In this document: positions 10,762 through 19,705 of the stretch, in pieces | How positions within the stretch are numbered: position 1 is the first letter of the stretch | Layout of the letters: each line of letters begins with the position of its first letter | The notes under the pieces: generated by a model | The model's input: the letters and a program-made list of their open reading frames with translations, nothing else | What the model was told of the DNA's origin: nothing | Database searches by the model: none | From: an uncultured Planctomycetota bacterium | GTDB taxonomy: Bacteria > Planctomycetota > UBA1135 > GCA-002686595 | Assembly: GCA_903928115.1 (NCBI GenBank) | Contig: CAIYPP010000040.1 | Span: 1-64,000, forward strand | Direction of reading: 5' to 3' | Length of the DNA stretch: 64,000 bases | Translations under genes and position numbers: made by a program

Positions 10762-12180
10762 TCAGGCGGCCTCGGCGAGCGGGGTCTTCGCGACTTGGTT
10801 CATCATCGCGATCGCGGCCTTCTCCATCTCGTCTTGCACGCCGCGCGCCTTGCGGGCGAGGAATGCGTGCAGGAGCAGCGACGGGATCGCGACGATGAGA
10901 CCGTATTCGGTTGTGATGAGCGCTTCGGAGATGCCGCTCGAGAGCGTCTTCACATCGCCGGTGCCGAACACCGTCATCAACGAGAAGGTGTTCATGATGC
11001 CCGTCACGGTGCCGAGCAGCCCGAGGAGCGGAGCCGCCGACGCGCTGATTGCCACGAACGGCAGCAGGCTGTTCAGCTTGAGCTTCGTCGCGAGCATCTT
11101 CTCGTACATCACCTCTTCGACGAGCTCCTTCGGCTCGCGCAGATGGGCGACGCCGACGGCGAGCATCTCGCCGATCGGACCGCGGATCGCTCCGACGCGC
11201 TCCTTCGCGAGCTTCTCGTCGCGCGCGGCGAGCGCCTCGACGAGGCCGTCGACTTGCTTGCGCGAAGGCATGCGCAGCACCGTCATCGAGCCCCACTTGT
11301 AGAGCGCGACGAGGAAGGCCGCGACGGCCAGAACGAGGATCGGCCACATGATCGGACCGCCCGCGAGGAAGTGCTCGACCACGGTCTCTTCGATGGCCTC
11401 GACCTTGAGCGCGTTGCCTTGGCTGGCGTCGAACGGGAGCTTGCCCGCGCCCATGGTCACGAGATCGGCAGCCGCCGCCGCATCTTCGGGCTTGCCGAAG
11501 GGGAGCACCGCGGGCTCGAGCGAGCCGAGGCGCTGTTCTGCCACGCCGACAGCGAGCCCGTCCGCCGAACGGAAGAGCGCGACCGGTCCCGCCATCACGA
11601 ACGTGCCGGGCTTCACCGTGCCGTTCGAGTCGACCGCGGCGCCTTCGAAGCGCGAGCCACCGAGTGCGTCTTCCAGACGACCGATCGAAGTCTCGAGCAG
11701 CGCCACCTGCGTCAGGGAGATCTGCTGCTCGGTGAGCGTCGTGTTCTCCGGCGCGAGTTTCGCGGCTTCGAGTTCCTTGGCGTAGCGATCGAGCTCGGCG
11801 ATATGCAGGCGCGAGTCGAAGTTGCGCGTGTACTCGCCCATCAGGGTCGAGAGGTAGGCGGCCTCGTCGTTGCGCGACTTGATCTCGTTGCGCAGGTTCG
11901 AGAGGTCGAGGGTGCGGCTGTCGAGCAGGCGGCTGGTGGTCTGGAACTCCTGTCGCACCTTGACGAGCTCGGCTTCGAGCTCGCGCAGCTGGCGGCTCAA
12001 CGGCAGCTTCTCCGCGGCCATCTGCTCGCGCAGTGCGCCGAGCTCGGCCACGCTCTCCTGCAGCTGACGCTGCACCGATTGCGCGGCGGTTTCGAACTGG
12101 GCCTGCGGCTTCGCCGCGCCATCCTGCGCGAGAGCGGGTGCGGCGACGAAGGCGAGGAGGATCGTCGTGAAGATCTTCAT
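10762..12180 (-). CDS. TtpC-like ExbB-family protein with long periplasmic N-terminus
   Basis: The ATG at 12180 begins a signal peptide (MKIFTTILLAFVAAPALAQ); the frame is open further upstream but that part overlaps the previous gene. About 472 residues: a coiled-coil periplasmic region (roughly 30-150), a beta-rich stretch, then a C-terminal MotA/TolQ/ExbB module with membrane helices (PILVLAVAAFLVALYKWG; SAAPLLGLLGTVTGIMNTF; TTEYGLIVAIPSLLLHAFL). Two ExbB-like proteins in a row, the first with a large N-terminal extension, is the hallmark of the TtpC protein of Vibrio TonB2 systems. Assignment is by architecture and order. Confidence 0.88.
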   Translation of the reverse strand: MKIFTTILLAFVAAPALAQDGAAKPQAQFETAAQSVQRQLQESVAELGALREQMAAEKLPLSRQLRELEAELVKVRQEFQTTSRLLDSRTLDLSNLRNEIKSRNDEAAYLSTLMGEYTRNFDSRLHIAELDRYAKELEAAKLAPENTTLTEQQISLTQVALLETSIGRLEDALGGSRFEGAAVDSNGTVKPGTFVMAGPVALFRSADGLAVGVAEQRLGSLEPAVLPFGKPEDAAAAADLVTMGAGKLPFDASQGNALKVEAIEETVVEHFLAGGPIMWPILVLAVAAFLVALYKWGSMTVLRMPSRKQVDGLVEALAARDEKLAKERVGAIRGPIGEMLAVGVAHLREPKELVEEVMYEKMLATKLKLNSLLPFVAISASAAPLLGLLGTVTGIMNTFSLMTVFGTGDVKTLSSGISEALITTEYGLIVAIPSLLLHAFLARKARGVQDEMEKAAIAMMNQVAKTPLAEAA

Positions 12181-12191
12181 GGTTGCTCCGC

Positions 12192-12980
12192 TCACTGCAC
12201 GCGCAGCGGAAGCTGCACGAACTCGGCCACGGTCTCGTTCTTCAGGATCGCGATCGCCTTGTTGACGTCGCCCGCGAGCGCATCCGCGCTCGTCCAGCCC
12301 CAACCGTCGGCCGTCGAGGTTCCGATACCCGCCGCCATACCATCGGCGCTGGCGTAGAACGCGCAGCTCATTCCGACGTACAGCACGGTCACTTCCGCAC
12401 TGCGACCATCGCCCAGCGTGCGCACTTCACTCGTCACCGTGATCTCGCGGTGGAACTTGTTGAGCTCGTTCAGGATGCCCACCACGTTCTGGAAGCGCGC
12501 GGAGAGCGACTCCTTGGACGCCTCACCGGCCTTCGGAAGACGCTGGCTCAGCGGCTTGACGCGCTCGCGGATCGGCTCCGGCGCACGGGCGAGAAGTGCG
12601 AGCGTGCGCTGCTCGAGCTTCGACGCGGTCTCGACGAGGGCCGACGACGAATTCTTGAGGCGCTCGTTCTCTTGCACGAGCTCGTCGCGCTTGCGATCGG
12701 CCTCGGCGATGCTGCCTTCGGCCTCCTTGATCTTGCCGCGCAGGCTCTCGATCTCACGCTGTACGAGCGCGATGCGGTCCTGCAGGAGCTCCTTGCCGAG
12801 CTGCCAGTCGCGCCGCTCTTGCGTGATCACCTTGCGGGTCTCGACCCAGCGCTCGAGCGCTCCGCGCGCGTCGTCGAGTCCATCCGGACCCTGCGCGCCG
12901 ATGGCCACACCCGCGCCGAGGGCCGCCAGCGCGGCGCCCGCGAGCGCAATCCGAGTCTTGCTTGCCAAAAGTTCCTTCAT
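12192..12980 (-). CDS. DUF3450-family periplasmic coiled-coil protein
   Basis: 262 residues. An N-terminal hydrophobic segment (RIALAGAALAALGAGVAIG) is followed by a long coiled coil (about 55-125, rich in E/R/K/L, including LQDRIALVQREIESLRGKIK) and a C-terminal domain with EVTVLYVGMSCAFYASADG. This resembles DUF3450, found next to ExbB/TtpC genes in TonB2-type clusters. It sits 11 bp upstream of the TtpC-like gene and 13 bp after the receptor gene. Biochemical role unknown; a periplasmic adaptor of the TonB complex is the likely job. Confidence 0.82.
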   Translation of the reverse strand: MKELLASKTRIALAGAALAALGAGVAIGAQGPDGLDDARGALERWVETRKVITQERRDWQLGKELLQDRIALVQREIESLRGKIKEAEGSIAEADRKRDELVQENERLKNSSSALVETASKLEQRTLALLARAPEPIRERVKPLSQRLPKAGEASKESLSARFQNVVGILNELNKFHREITVTSEVRTLGDGRSAEVTVLYVGMSCAFYASADGMAAGIGTSTADGWGWTSADALAGDVNKAIAILKNETVAEFVQLPLRVQ

Positions 12981-12993
12981 CTGCCGTCTCTTC

Positions 12994-15993
12994 TCAGAAG
13001 CTGTAGGAGAGGTTGAGGGTGAGCGTGACGTCGATGCCGCGCGTGAACGAAGTGCGCCGCACGTCGTCGCCGATGTACTTGGAGCGGTAGACCGTCTCGA
13101 TCGTCGGATCGGTCAGGTTCTTGGCCTGCAGCTGCAGGCGCATGTACTCGCCGATGCGCTGGAACACGCTCAGGTTCAGCGTGTCGTACTGCACGGCGTA
13201 CACGTTGGGGATGTAGTTTCCGTTGGACTCGCCCGCGCCCGCGATCAGCGTGTCACCTTGGATGGTGTAGAAGAGTCCCACCTGCGTCCCGCTCTCTTCG
13301 TTGTCCCACGTGAGGAACAGATTGAAGAGTTGCTCGGGAGCGTTGGTCATGTCGCGCGTCGACATCGGCGCCGCGATGTTGGGCTGGTTGAACTGGTCGA
13401 TCTCGGCCTGCGTCAACGAGACCTGCGAGTCGATGAAGGTGGCGTTCGCTCCGAGCGAGAAGCCCGTCAGCGCGTCGTTCCACTTCGACAGATCTTGGCG
13501 TAGCTCAATCTCCGCGCCCCCCAGTCGACCTTCGGGATAGTTGACCGCGGTCGTGTAGTTGAAACCCGCGATGCGCTGGACGTACTCGATCGGATCGGTC
13601 AGGTCTTTGTGGAACCCCGAGACGGAGACGAGACCGCCGTCGTAGGGCGTGTAGTCGACTCGCAGGTCGTAGTTCTGCAGCTCGCTCATCTGCAAGTCCG
13701 GGTTGCCGATGAAGATCGGACCACCGAGGAACTCGGACTGGATGATCGGCGTGAGCTCCTTGAACGTCTGACGCGCAAGCGTCTGGCTCCAAGCCGCGCG
13801 CAGCGTCCACTTGTCCGCCGGCTTGTATTCGAGCCCGAGCGACGGGAGCACGTTCGTCTGCGAGAAGTCGACGTCGGCGTCACCGGGATTGAGCTGCGTG
13901 GGCGCAGCCGCGCCCGGCGGATACCACAGCGCGAGCGCGTCGGGATCGTTGACGATCCCTATCTCCGTGCTTTCGACACGCGCGCCGCCGACGGCCTTGA
14001 ATACTGGCGAAAACGGCAGATCGACCATGCCGTACCAAGCCTGAATGTTCTGCTCGCCGTCATAGTCGACGTCTTCGAGCGACTCGAACATCGGGTGGTT
14101 CTCGTCCGGGAACTGCGCGCTCCACGGATCGTCGAAGTCGCCCTGATACGTCGAGAAATCGCCGCTGTTCGTGTAGGTGTCCTGCGTGAACTTGCGGTCG
14201 ACGCTGTCACTGAAGACGCCGAGCTTCGCGTAGCCTTCCTGACCGGACCACTGCTCGAAGGGCAGCTTCATGTTGAGCGCCAGCTGCGAGTTCTCCTCCT
14301 CGATCGTCTTCCAGATGCGCTGGACGTTGCCGAGGTTGAAGTTGGCGGCCGGCTTGTAGGGCAGCCAAGTCGCCGGCGTGGTGAAGGGCGGGATGAACGG
14401 CGGGAAGCCAGGGTTGAACGACGAAGGCTGCCAGAGCGCGCCAAACTGGCGCTTGTCCGGCTGGTCCATGGATGCGGAGCTTGCGGAGAGCGTCCAATCG
14501 AGCTTGGGCTCCTTGAAGAAGCCCGCTGCGTCGCCGGGTGCGGGCAGTTCGTGCTCGCCGCGCAGCTGCAGCGTGCTCGTCGTGCGCTCGGTGTACTCGA
14601 GCGTCTCCGTGCGCAAGTACGGCGCTGCGTTCAGGCTCGCGGCATCCGTGCCCGGGCTCGACGTGTCGTTCGGATCATGGCCGGGGAAGAAGTACTCCTT
14701 GCCTCGCGTATCGATCGCGAGCGTCGCGGTGTCCTCGGCGGCGTGCGTGTAGAGGTACGTGAGGCTGAGCTTGTTCTTCTCGTTCTCGACGCCGAAGACT
14801 CCGAGCGCGCCCCAGCGCACGTTGAGCGAGCTCTGGTCGATGTCGAACAAGCCCGTCTTGAAGTCGCCGTCCGTCGGCGTGCCCTGATAGGTCTGCGGCG
14901 TCATCCCCGTGCCGGGAGTGGTCACCCACCACGAGTCGTCGGTCCCATCGTCGATGTACTGGCTGTCGCGCTCGTAGAAGAAGCTGCCGAAGCTGCCCAT
15001 GCGCCATCCGTTGGCGAGCTCGCGCATGCCGCCGCCGGAGATCGACCACTTCGAGTCGATGGGAGCATCTTCCTCGCGCACGCCGACCGCGCCCTTCCAG
15101 CTCTGCCCAAGCAAGCTGTCTTGCGGGTCTCGGCCGCCGTCGTCGAAGCCGAAGAACTCGATTCCGCCGCCGTCGTAGGACAGGAAGTCACCGCGGCCGG
15201 TGACGTTCGAGTTGTAGCCGAGCTGACCGCTGATGTTCAGCGTCGTCTCTTCGGGAATACCGCGCAGGCGCACATCGACCGCACCACCGGAGGCGTCACC
15301 CTGCTGGTCGGGCGTAAAGGTCTTGCTGACCTGAATGCTCTCGATGACCGACGTGGGGAACTGATCGAGCTCGACCGCGCGCTTGTCCTCGTCCGCGGAC
15401 GGCAGGCGCACGCCGTTCATCTGCGAGCTGACGTAGCGATCGGGCAGGCCGCGAATGACCGCGAACTTGCCGTCTTGCACGGTCGCGCCCGAGACGAGGC
15501 GCAGCGCACTCGCCGCATCACTCGCACCAGCGCGGCTCATCAGGCCCGCGCTGATCGAGTCCATCAGAGCCGGCGTCTCGAAGCGCAGCTCGAGCAGACC
15601 GGCCTCCGTGCCGGTATCCATCTCGAGCACGTCCTCGACGACGAACTCCTCCATCTCGGTGAACTCGCCCGAGAGGTAGGCGTCGACGTCGGCGAGCTGA
15701 CCCGGAAGGACGAGCACGTCGGCCTTCACTTGCCTCACGTAACCGTCCTTCGAGAAGACCAGCGTGTACTTGCCGGGCGCGACCTCGGGGAACACGTAGT
15801 TGCCCTGCTCGGACGCCACGAGCTTCTGGCCTGTCTCGACGATCAGGACCTGCGCTCCGCCGAGCGGCGCGTCGAAGTCCTTGTCGAACACCACCCCGCG
15901 CACGGAGCCCGCACGGTCTTGCGCATACGCCGCGCTGGCCGCGATCACGACCGCCGCGGCGGTGCACAGGAGCTGGGGGGAGAGGTTCTTCAC
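12994..15993 (-). CDS. TonB-dependent outer-membrane receptor
   Basis: First gene of the TonB operon; GTG start at 15993. Signal peptide (about 1-24, ending AAYAQ), a carboxypeptidase-regulatory-like beta-sandwich (about 28-110: VRGVVFDKDFDAPLGG), a plug domain (about 140-245: FAVIRGLPDRYVSSQMNGV, IQVSKTFTPDQQGDASGG), then a 22-strand-type barrel to residue 999, ending LNLSYSF with the C-terminal Phe typical of outer-membrane barrels. The ligand cannot be read from sequence. It is co-transcribed with its own TonB motor. A four-unit 11-bp direct repeat lies just upstream (16020-16063), so phosphate-starvation or other OmpR-family control is inferred. Confidence 0.93.
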   Translation of the reverse strand: MKNLSPQLLCTAAAVVIAASAAYAQDRAGSVRGVVFDKDFDAPLGGAQVLIVETGQKLVASEQGNYVFPEVAPGKYTLVFSKDGYVRQVKADVLVLPGQLADVDAYLSGEFTEMEEFVVEDVLEMDTGTEAGLLELRFETPALMDSISAGLMSRAGASDAASALRLVSGATVQDGKFAVIRGLPDRYVSSQMNGVRLPSADEDKRAVELDQFPTSVIESIQVSKTFTPDQQGDASGGAVDVRLRGIPEETTLNISGQLGYNSNVTGRGDFLSYDGGGIEFFGFDDGGRDPQDSLLGQSWKGAVGVREEDAPIDSKWSISGGGMRELANGWRMGSFGSFFYERDSQYIDDGTDDSWWVTTPGTGMTPQTYQGTPTDGDFKTGLFDIDQSSLNVRWGALGVFGVENEKNKLSLTYLYTHAAEDTATLAIDTRGKEYFFPGHDPNDTSSPGTDAASLNAAPYLRTETLEYTERTTSTLQLRGEHELPAPGDAAGFFKEPKLDWTLSASSASMDQPDKRQFGALWQPSSFNPGFPPFIPPFTTPATWLPYKPAANFNLGNVQRIWKTIEEENSQLALNMKLPFEQWSGQEGYAKLGVFSDSVDRKFTQDTYTNSGDFSTYQGDFDDPWSAQFPDENHPMFESLEDVDYDGEQNIQAWYGMVDLPFSPVFKAVGGARVESTEIGIVNDPDALALWYPPGAAAPTQLNPGDADVDFSQTNVLPSLGLEYKPADKWTLRAAWSQTLARQTFKELTPIIQSEFLGGPIFIGNPDLQMSELQNYDLRVDYTPYDGGLVSVSGFHKDLTDPIEYVQRIAGFNYTTAVNYPEGRLGGAEIELRQDLSKWNDALTGFSLGANATFIDSQVSLTQAEIDQFNQPNIAAPMSTRDMTNAPEQLFNLFLTWDNEESGTQVGLFYTIQGDTLIAGAGESNGNYIPNVYAVQYDTLNLSVFQRIGEYMRLQLQAKNLTDPTIETVYRSKYIGDDVRRTSFTRGIDVTLTLNLSYSF

Positions 15994-16019
15994 GCGGGGC
16001 GGGAGGTTCGTGCGTCTTT

Positions 16020-16063
16020 ATGAAGCCCCGGTGAACGCTTCGTGGCCTCTATGTGAAGCAAGC
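16020..16063 (-). promoter_or_regulatory. four-unit 11-bp direct repeat (PHO-box-like) before the receptor gene
   Basis: On the plus strand, units begin at exactly 11-bp steps: ATGAAG (16020), GTGAAC (16031), GTGGCC (16042, degenerate), GTGAAG (16053). On the gene strand these read CTTCAC/GTTCACC. Seven-base repeats at 11-bp spacing are how PhoB/PhoP-type regulators bind, and GTTCACC is the Streptomyces PHO unit. The array ends 26 bp before the receptor start codon. Identity of the regulator is inference. Confidence 0.55.
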
Positions 16064-16147
16064 GAGGAGTCCGTGAGGGATCGGGAGACTGCCCATGAGT
16101 CCGCAGACGCCCGCCGCAGCGTGGATCAAGCTTCCATAAATGCCGAA

Positions 16148-16179
16148 CGCCTGCGGCGAGACGGATCTCGCGGCAGGCG
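16148..16179 (-). terminator. hairpin after the helical-repeat gene
   Basis: Inverted repeat CGCCTGC-G-GCGAGA / TCTCGC-G-GCAGGCG with a 4-base loop, about 24 bp past the stop of the minus-strand gene at 16203. A moderately T-rich segment follows on that strand. Confidence 0.6.
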
Positions 16180-16202
16180 CCCGGGCGCGCTCACTCACAG
16201 GC

Positions 16203-17402
16203 CTACCAAGGTTCGCCGAGCGAGGCGCGAGCAAGCTGCATGCGCTGGAACAGGGCCGCGTCAGGCCGTGCGCCACAGCGAGCCATGGCGCAGGCCGTTG
16301 CGGCGAGATCATCGGCGCGGGGCCGTGAGTTCGGGTTTACGAGTCCTTCATCGAGTGCGCGACCGAAGGTGGCGAGGGCCGCGGAGCTCTCACCCATCGA
16401 CTGCTGCGCCTCGGCCACGGCACGCAGCGCGCCGGCGCGGTAGATGTCGACGATGCGCTCGCGCTCGCGCTCGAAGAGGCCGAGCACGCCCGCGATGTCG
16501 CGCTGAGCGCGATCCGACTGACCCGCGGCATGGCGCAGGCGCGCGATCGCGGCGATCTGCACGATGTGGTCCTCCGCGACCCAGTGATTGTTGTCGACGA
16601 GTGCCTGCGCTTCGTCGAGCTGACGCTCCGCACCGGAGCGGTCGTCGATCGCGATCAGGTTCTCGGCAAGTCGCCGCAGGAGCCCGGTGCGGACGTCGAG
16701 GGGTAGCTTCTCCCAGCTCGACTTCACCAAGAACTCGATCTTCTCGCGGCGCTCCGAGTCCGCACCGGCGACGCGGTGCAGCTCGACCGCGGTCTCGAGC
16801 GAGCACTTGAGCGCATCGAAGCCGCCGTTTTTCGCCGTTGCGCGCAGGAGCTCGAGCCGCCCATCGAACTGCTCGATCGAAGACTGCGAGGCGACCACCA
16901 CCTGCACGGCGCCGATCTCGGCTTCGCCAACGCCCTGCGTGAGACGCGCCACTGCGTCGGCATTGCCGAGCCAGTGGTGAGCAGCCGCGAGGTGCGCGCG
17001 CACGCGCTCGTCGTGCCATTCCTGAGTGCCCGGAACGAGCGACGCTTCAGCGAGCGCGAGCACACGGCGCGCATCGTCCGTCCGCGCCAGACGAGCTTGA
17101 TGCAAGGCGACATCAGCGAGCGCCTGCGCTCGTCTCCAATCGGTGATCGCAAGCGCCATGCGCTCCGCTTGGCTCGGCAGATCGAGCTCCAAGGCGGCCT
17201 GCACCACCGACTCCTGTGCGCGACAGCGATTGCGCGCGTGCGGAACGTCCGGCATCGCGCTGACGGCCGCGAACCCTAGCTCGACGAGAGCCTCGCGTGT
17301 CGGAGCCGTTGCGACCTGCGCTGAGGACTGCGAAGGAATCGGTGTCGACGCGGACGGGGCGTCGTGGGTGAAAAGAACGAGCGTCAGGCAGGCGAGGTGC
17401 AT
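16203..17402 (-). CDS. secreted helical-repeat protein of unknown function
   Basis: Starting at the ATG at 17402 gives 399 residues with a short signal-like N-terminus (MHLACLTLVLFTHDAPSAS); an upstream in-frame start exists at 17465. The rest is almost all alpha-helical, Ala/Arg/Glu-rich, with TPR-like 30-40-residue periodicity (for example LADVALHQARLARTDDARRV and RLRHAAGQSDRAQRDIAGVL). No catalytic motif recognised. It lies between the receptor operon and the beta-helix gene on the same strand, with a hairpin on each side, so it is probably transcribed on its own. A function in the neighbouring uptake system is only suggested by position. Confidence 0.65.
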   Translation of the reverse strand: MHLACLTLVLFTHDAPSASTPIPSQSSAQVATAPTREALVELGFAAVSAMPDVPHARNRCRAQESVVQAALELDLPSQAERMALAITDWRRAQALADVALHQARLARTDDARRVLALAEASLVPGTQEWHDERVRAHLAAAHHWLGNADAVARLTQGVGEAEIGAVQVVVASQSSIEQFDGRLELLRATAKNGGFDALKCSLETAVELHRVAGADSERREKIEFLVKSSWEKLPLDVRTGLLRRLAENLIAIDDRSGAERQLDEAQALVDNNHWVAEDHIVQIAAIARLRHAAGQSDRAQRDIAGVLGLFERERERIVDIYRAGALRAVAEAQQSMGESSAALATFGRALDEGLVNPNSRPRADDLAATACAMARCGARPDAALFQRMQLARASLGEPW

Positions 17403-17422
17403 GGGTGTCGGCTCAAGGAAGC

Positions 17423-17458
17423 GCGCTCCGCACCCGCCGTAAGGCAGGTGCGGAGCGC
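17423..17458 (-). terminator. hairpin after the beta-helix gene
   Basis: Perfect 12-bp inverted repeat GCGCTCCGCACC / GGTGCGGAGCGC with a 12-base loop, 28 bp beyond the stop at 17487 and just upstream of the helical-repeat gene. Only a short T-rich tail (TTCCTT) on the minus strand. Confidence 0.65.
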
Positions 17459-17486
17459 TCGTCACATCAGCTCAGGAGTCTCTCGA

Positions 17487-19436
17487 TCACGGCAGGAGCG
17501 TGAACTCGAGCGCGTTGGAGAGGTGCGTCGTCTTCGGCGCCGGCGGGTCGCGGAACCAGCCCTGGGCCTGGTAGACCTGACCCGCGACGCGCGGGTTACC
17601 GACGGCCGTCGGAGCAGCAGTCGCCATGTAGGCGTTCCAATCGACCGAGAGCTCGCCGTTGCAGGAACCAGCGGCGCCGCCGGTGTTCTGGGCCGGGATG
17701 CGCTGGGTCGGAGCCTTGACGCACAGGAAGCTCGAGCCCGTGCCCCAAGCGGCGGCCGAACGACCGCTGATGCTGTAGAAGAGCAGACCCTGCTTCTGAC
17801 CTTCGACGTTGCTGACGAGCAGCGTGTAGCCCGAGGTCGCCGAGGCGCTCGGCGTGCCGATCGCGGTCATCGTCGCGTTGCAGCCGTTGCTCGTCGTGCC
17901 CGCGGTGCAGTAGGCGACGGTGCTCGTGACCGGCGTCAGACCGAAGGCCGAGGTGGCGGTCCAGCCGTCGAGCCAGTTCTCGCCGGGCGCGAACGCGCCG
18001 CGGTAGCTGGCCGAGGTGAAGAAGCCGTCGTTGGGGGCGGAGGCGACGCTCGCGAGGGCATCGGCCGCCGGACGAGGATCGAGGCTCAGGACGGGGAGCA
18101 TCGTCTTGCCGCCCTTGACCACCGGGCTACCGCGCGTGATCGACACGATCGGCTGCACGGTCGCCGTGACATTGTTGTTGCTCGCGCCGAAGACGCCGCG
18201 CGCGGTCGCCTCGGTGTACGCACTCGCGAACAAGTTGCGGAAGAACACGCTGTCCTTGAGCTCGCACAGGTTGCCCGAGGTCTGGACCGTGTAGAACGCG
18301 GCCGGGTTCGCCGGAGCGTTGACCGTCGACGTCGTGGTGTACGCCGTCGTCCAGAGGTTGGCCCACGTGGTCGTGCCATTGAAGCCGTAGCCGCTGCCGC
18401 CGTCCCCGTCGATGTTGTCGTTCTGGACGAGGCGCTCGCCGAGGTCCATGAACACGCTGTTGCGGATCTGGACGCGGGCACCGTCGCGCCACGCCGTGCC
18501 GTGGTCGCCGTCGATCGGCTGGCCGATCACGGTCATGTTGTAGAGGGTCGAGGTCGTGACCGGCTGCCAGTCCGAGTTCTCGGCGCCGTCCATCTCGATG
18601 GCGTTGTCGCCGACGCCCGAGCCCTGCGCCGCGTTGGCGCTGTGGCCCTGAACGATCAGGCCGAACTGGGCCTTGCCGCGCCAGCCCTGGTCGATGTCGA
18701 GGCTGTCGTCACCGACGTTCCAGATCGAGAAGTGCTTGAGGTTGACCGTGCCGCCCCAGATCTCGATGCCGTCGTCGACGTTGTTGAGGATCTCGACGTG
18801 GTGGATTTCCGTGTTGCGACCGATGCCGCCGAGCGAGAGGCCGTTGAGCTCGTTGTTGAGGCCGACCACCTTGCCCGCGTAGCGGATCGAGACGTAGCTG
18901 ATCGAGCCCGAGTCGTCGTCGTCGTTGCCGCCGCCGTAGAGCACCTTGGTGTCACCGGGGAACTGGGCGACGAGACCTTCCATCGGCGCGAAGTTCGCGG
19001 CGTTCGGCGTCGCGGTGTTCGGCGTCGTCGTGCCGTTGACGTTCTCCGAGATGTAGCCCGCGCCCATGATCGTGAGGTTGCCCCACTCGTTGGCGCCTTC
19101 GCGGTACGTGCCGGTGTGCGGGTTGCCGGCGACCCACGTGGCGGTGTCAGCCTTCGAGGTCATGATGACCGGGTTCGCGGCGGTGCCGTTGACGAAGATC
19201 TGGGCGCCCTTGCAGACGGCGAGGCTGCCGCCAAGGTTCGTGGTGCTCGCGATGACCGTGCCCGCTTCGATCGTCAGCGTGGCGCCGGGGAGCACGTAGA
19301 TCTGCTGCTGGAGGTTGTAGACGTTGTTGGCGGTCCACGTCGTGGAGGTGGAGATGTTGCTGGTGACCAGCACTTCGCCGGCCTGCGCGGTGGCTGCCAA
19401 CGCGAACGAGGCGAGGAGGATGGATGCGTTTCTCAT
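17487..19436 (-). CDS. secreted right-handed beta-helix protein with shared C-terminal domain
   Basis: The ATG at 19436 opens a signal peptide (MRNASILLASFALAATAQAG); the longer open frame upstream is not coding. The 649-residue protein begins with a beta-helix entry segment (IYVLPGATLTIEAGTVIAST), then parallel-beta-helix repeats containing N/D-rich turns (YGGGNDDDDSGSISYVSIRY, VEILNNVDDGIEIWGG). The C-terminal domain (about 508-649, from AYCTAGTTSNGC, ending WFRDPPAP...LEFTLLP) is shared with the two peptidases and, more distantly, the two delta-60 proteins. Related beta-helix proteins are common beside TonB-dependent receptors in other bacteria. A surface ligand-capturing partner of the receptor is inferred from that and from the matching upstream repeats. 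Confidence 0.85.
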   Translation of the reverse strand: MRNASILLASFALAATAQAGEVLVTSNISTSTTWTANNVYNLQQQIYVLPGATLTIEAGTVIASTTNLGGSLAVCKGAQIFVNGTAANPVIMTSKADTATWVAGNPHTGTYREGANEWGNLTIMGAGYISENVNGTTTPNTATPNAANFAPMEGLVAQFPGDTKVLYGGGNDDDDSGSISYVSIRYAGKVVGLNNELNGLSLGGIGRNTEIHHVEILNNVDDGIEIWGGTVNLKHFSIWNVGDDSLDIDQGWRGKAQFGLIVQGHSANAAQGSGVGDNAIEMDGAENSDWQPVTTSTLYNMTVIGQPIDGDHGTAWRDGARVQIRNSVFMDLGERLVQNDNIDGDGGSGYGFNGTTTWANLWTTAYTTTSTVNAPANPAAFYTVQTSGNLCELKDSVFFRNLFASAYTEATARGVFGASNNNVTATVQPIVSITRGSPVVKGGKTMLPVLSLDPRPAADALASVASAPNDGFFTSASYRGAFAPGENWLDGWTATSAFGLTPVTSTVAYCTAGTTSNGCNATMTAIGTPSASATSGYTLLVSNVEGQKQGLLFYSISGRSAAAWGTGSSFLCVKAPTQRIPAQNTGGAAGSCNGELSVDWNAYMATAAPTAVGNPRVAGQVYQAQGWFRDPPAPKTTHLSNALEFTLLP

Positions 19437-19540
19437 GGGTGTGTTCCTTGGGGAGTGAGGCGTTTTCCGTCGGTGCGCGAGCACAGCTCCCGCACGGTGG
19501 TTCGATGGAAAGGAAGGTAGGTGCCCGCCCCCGCGGACCC

Positions 19541-19573
19541 GTGAAGACCCTGTGAAGCCTTGTCGAAGCTTCG
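19541..19573 (-). promoter_or_regulatory. three-unit 11-bp direct repeat (PHO-box-like) before the beta-helix gene
   Basis: Plus-strand units GTGAAG at 19541 and 19552 and the weaker TCGAAG at 19563, exactly 11 bp apart; on the gene strand CTTCAC is repeated. The array lies 104 bp upstream of the start codon, with a possible -10 (TACCTT) about 20 bp downstream of it. Same motif and orientation as the repeat before the receptor gene. Confidence 0.5.
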
Positions 19574-19705
19574 AGCAGGCCCGGCTCTGGGCGCTGAGTA
19601 GCTCGTAAGTCCCTGCTGCGAAACGGGCTGCGCGCGCCCATCGGCCTCGAACGGCCCCGGCCCGGAGCTTGCGCGAGGCCACCCCTCACGTTGCGATAGC
19701 GCCCC

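Noticed and set aside
13609-16023. 804-codon plus-strand open frame opposite the receptor gene
   Set aside because: Shadow of the TonB-dependent receptor; lacks motifs and a ribosome site.
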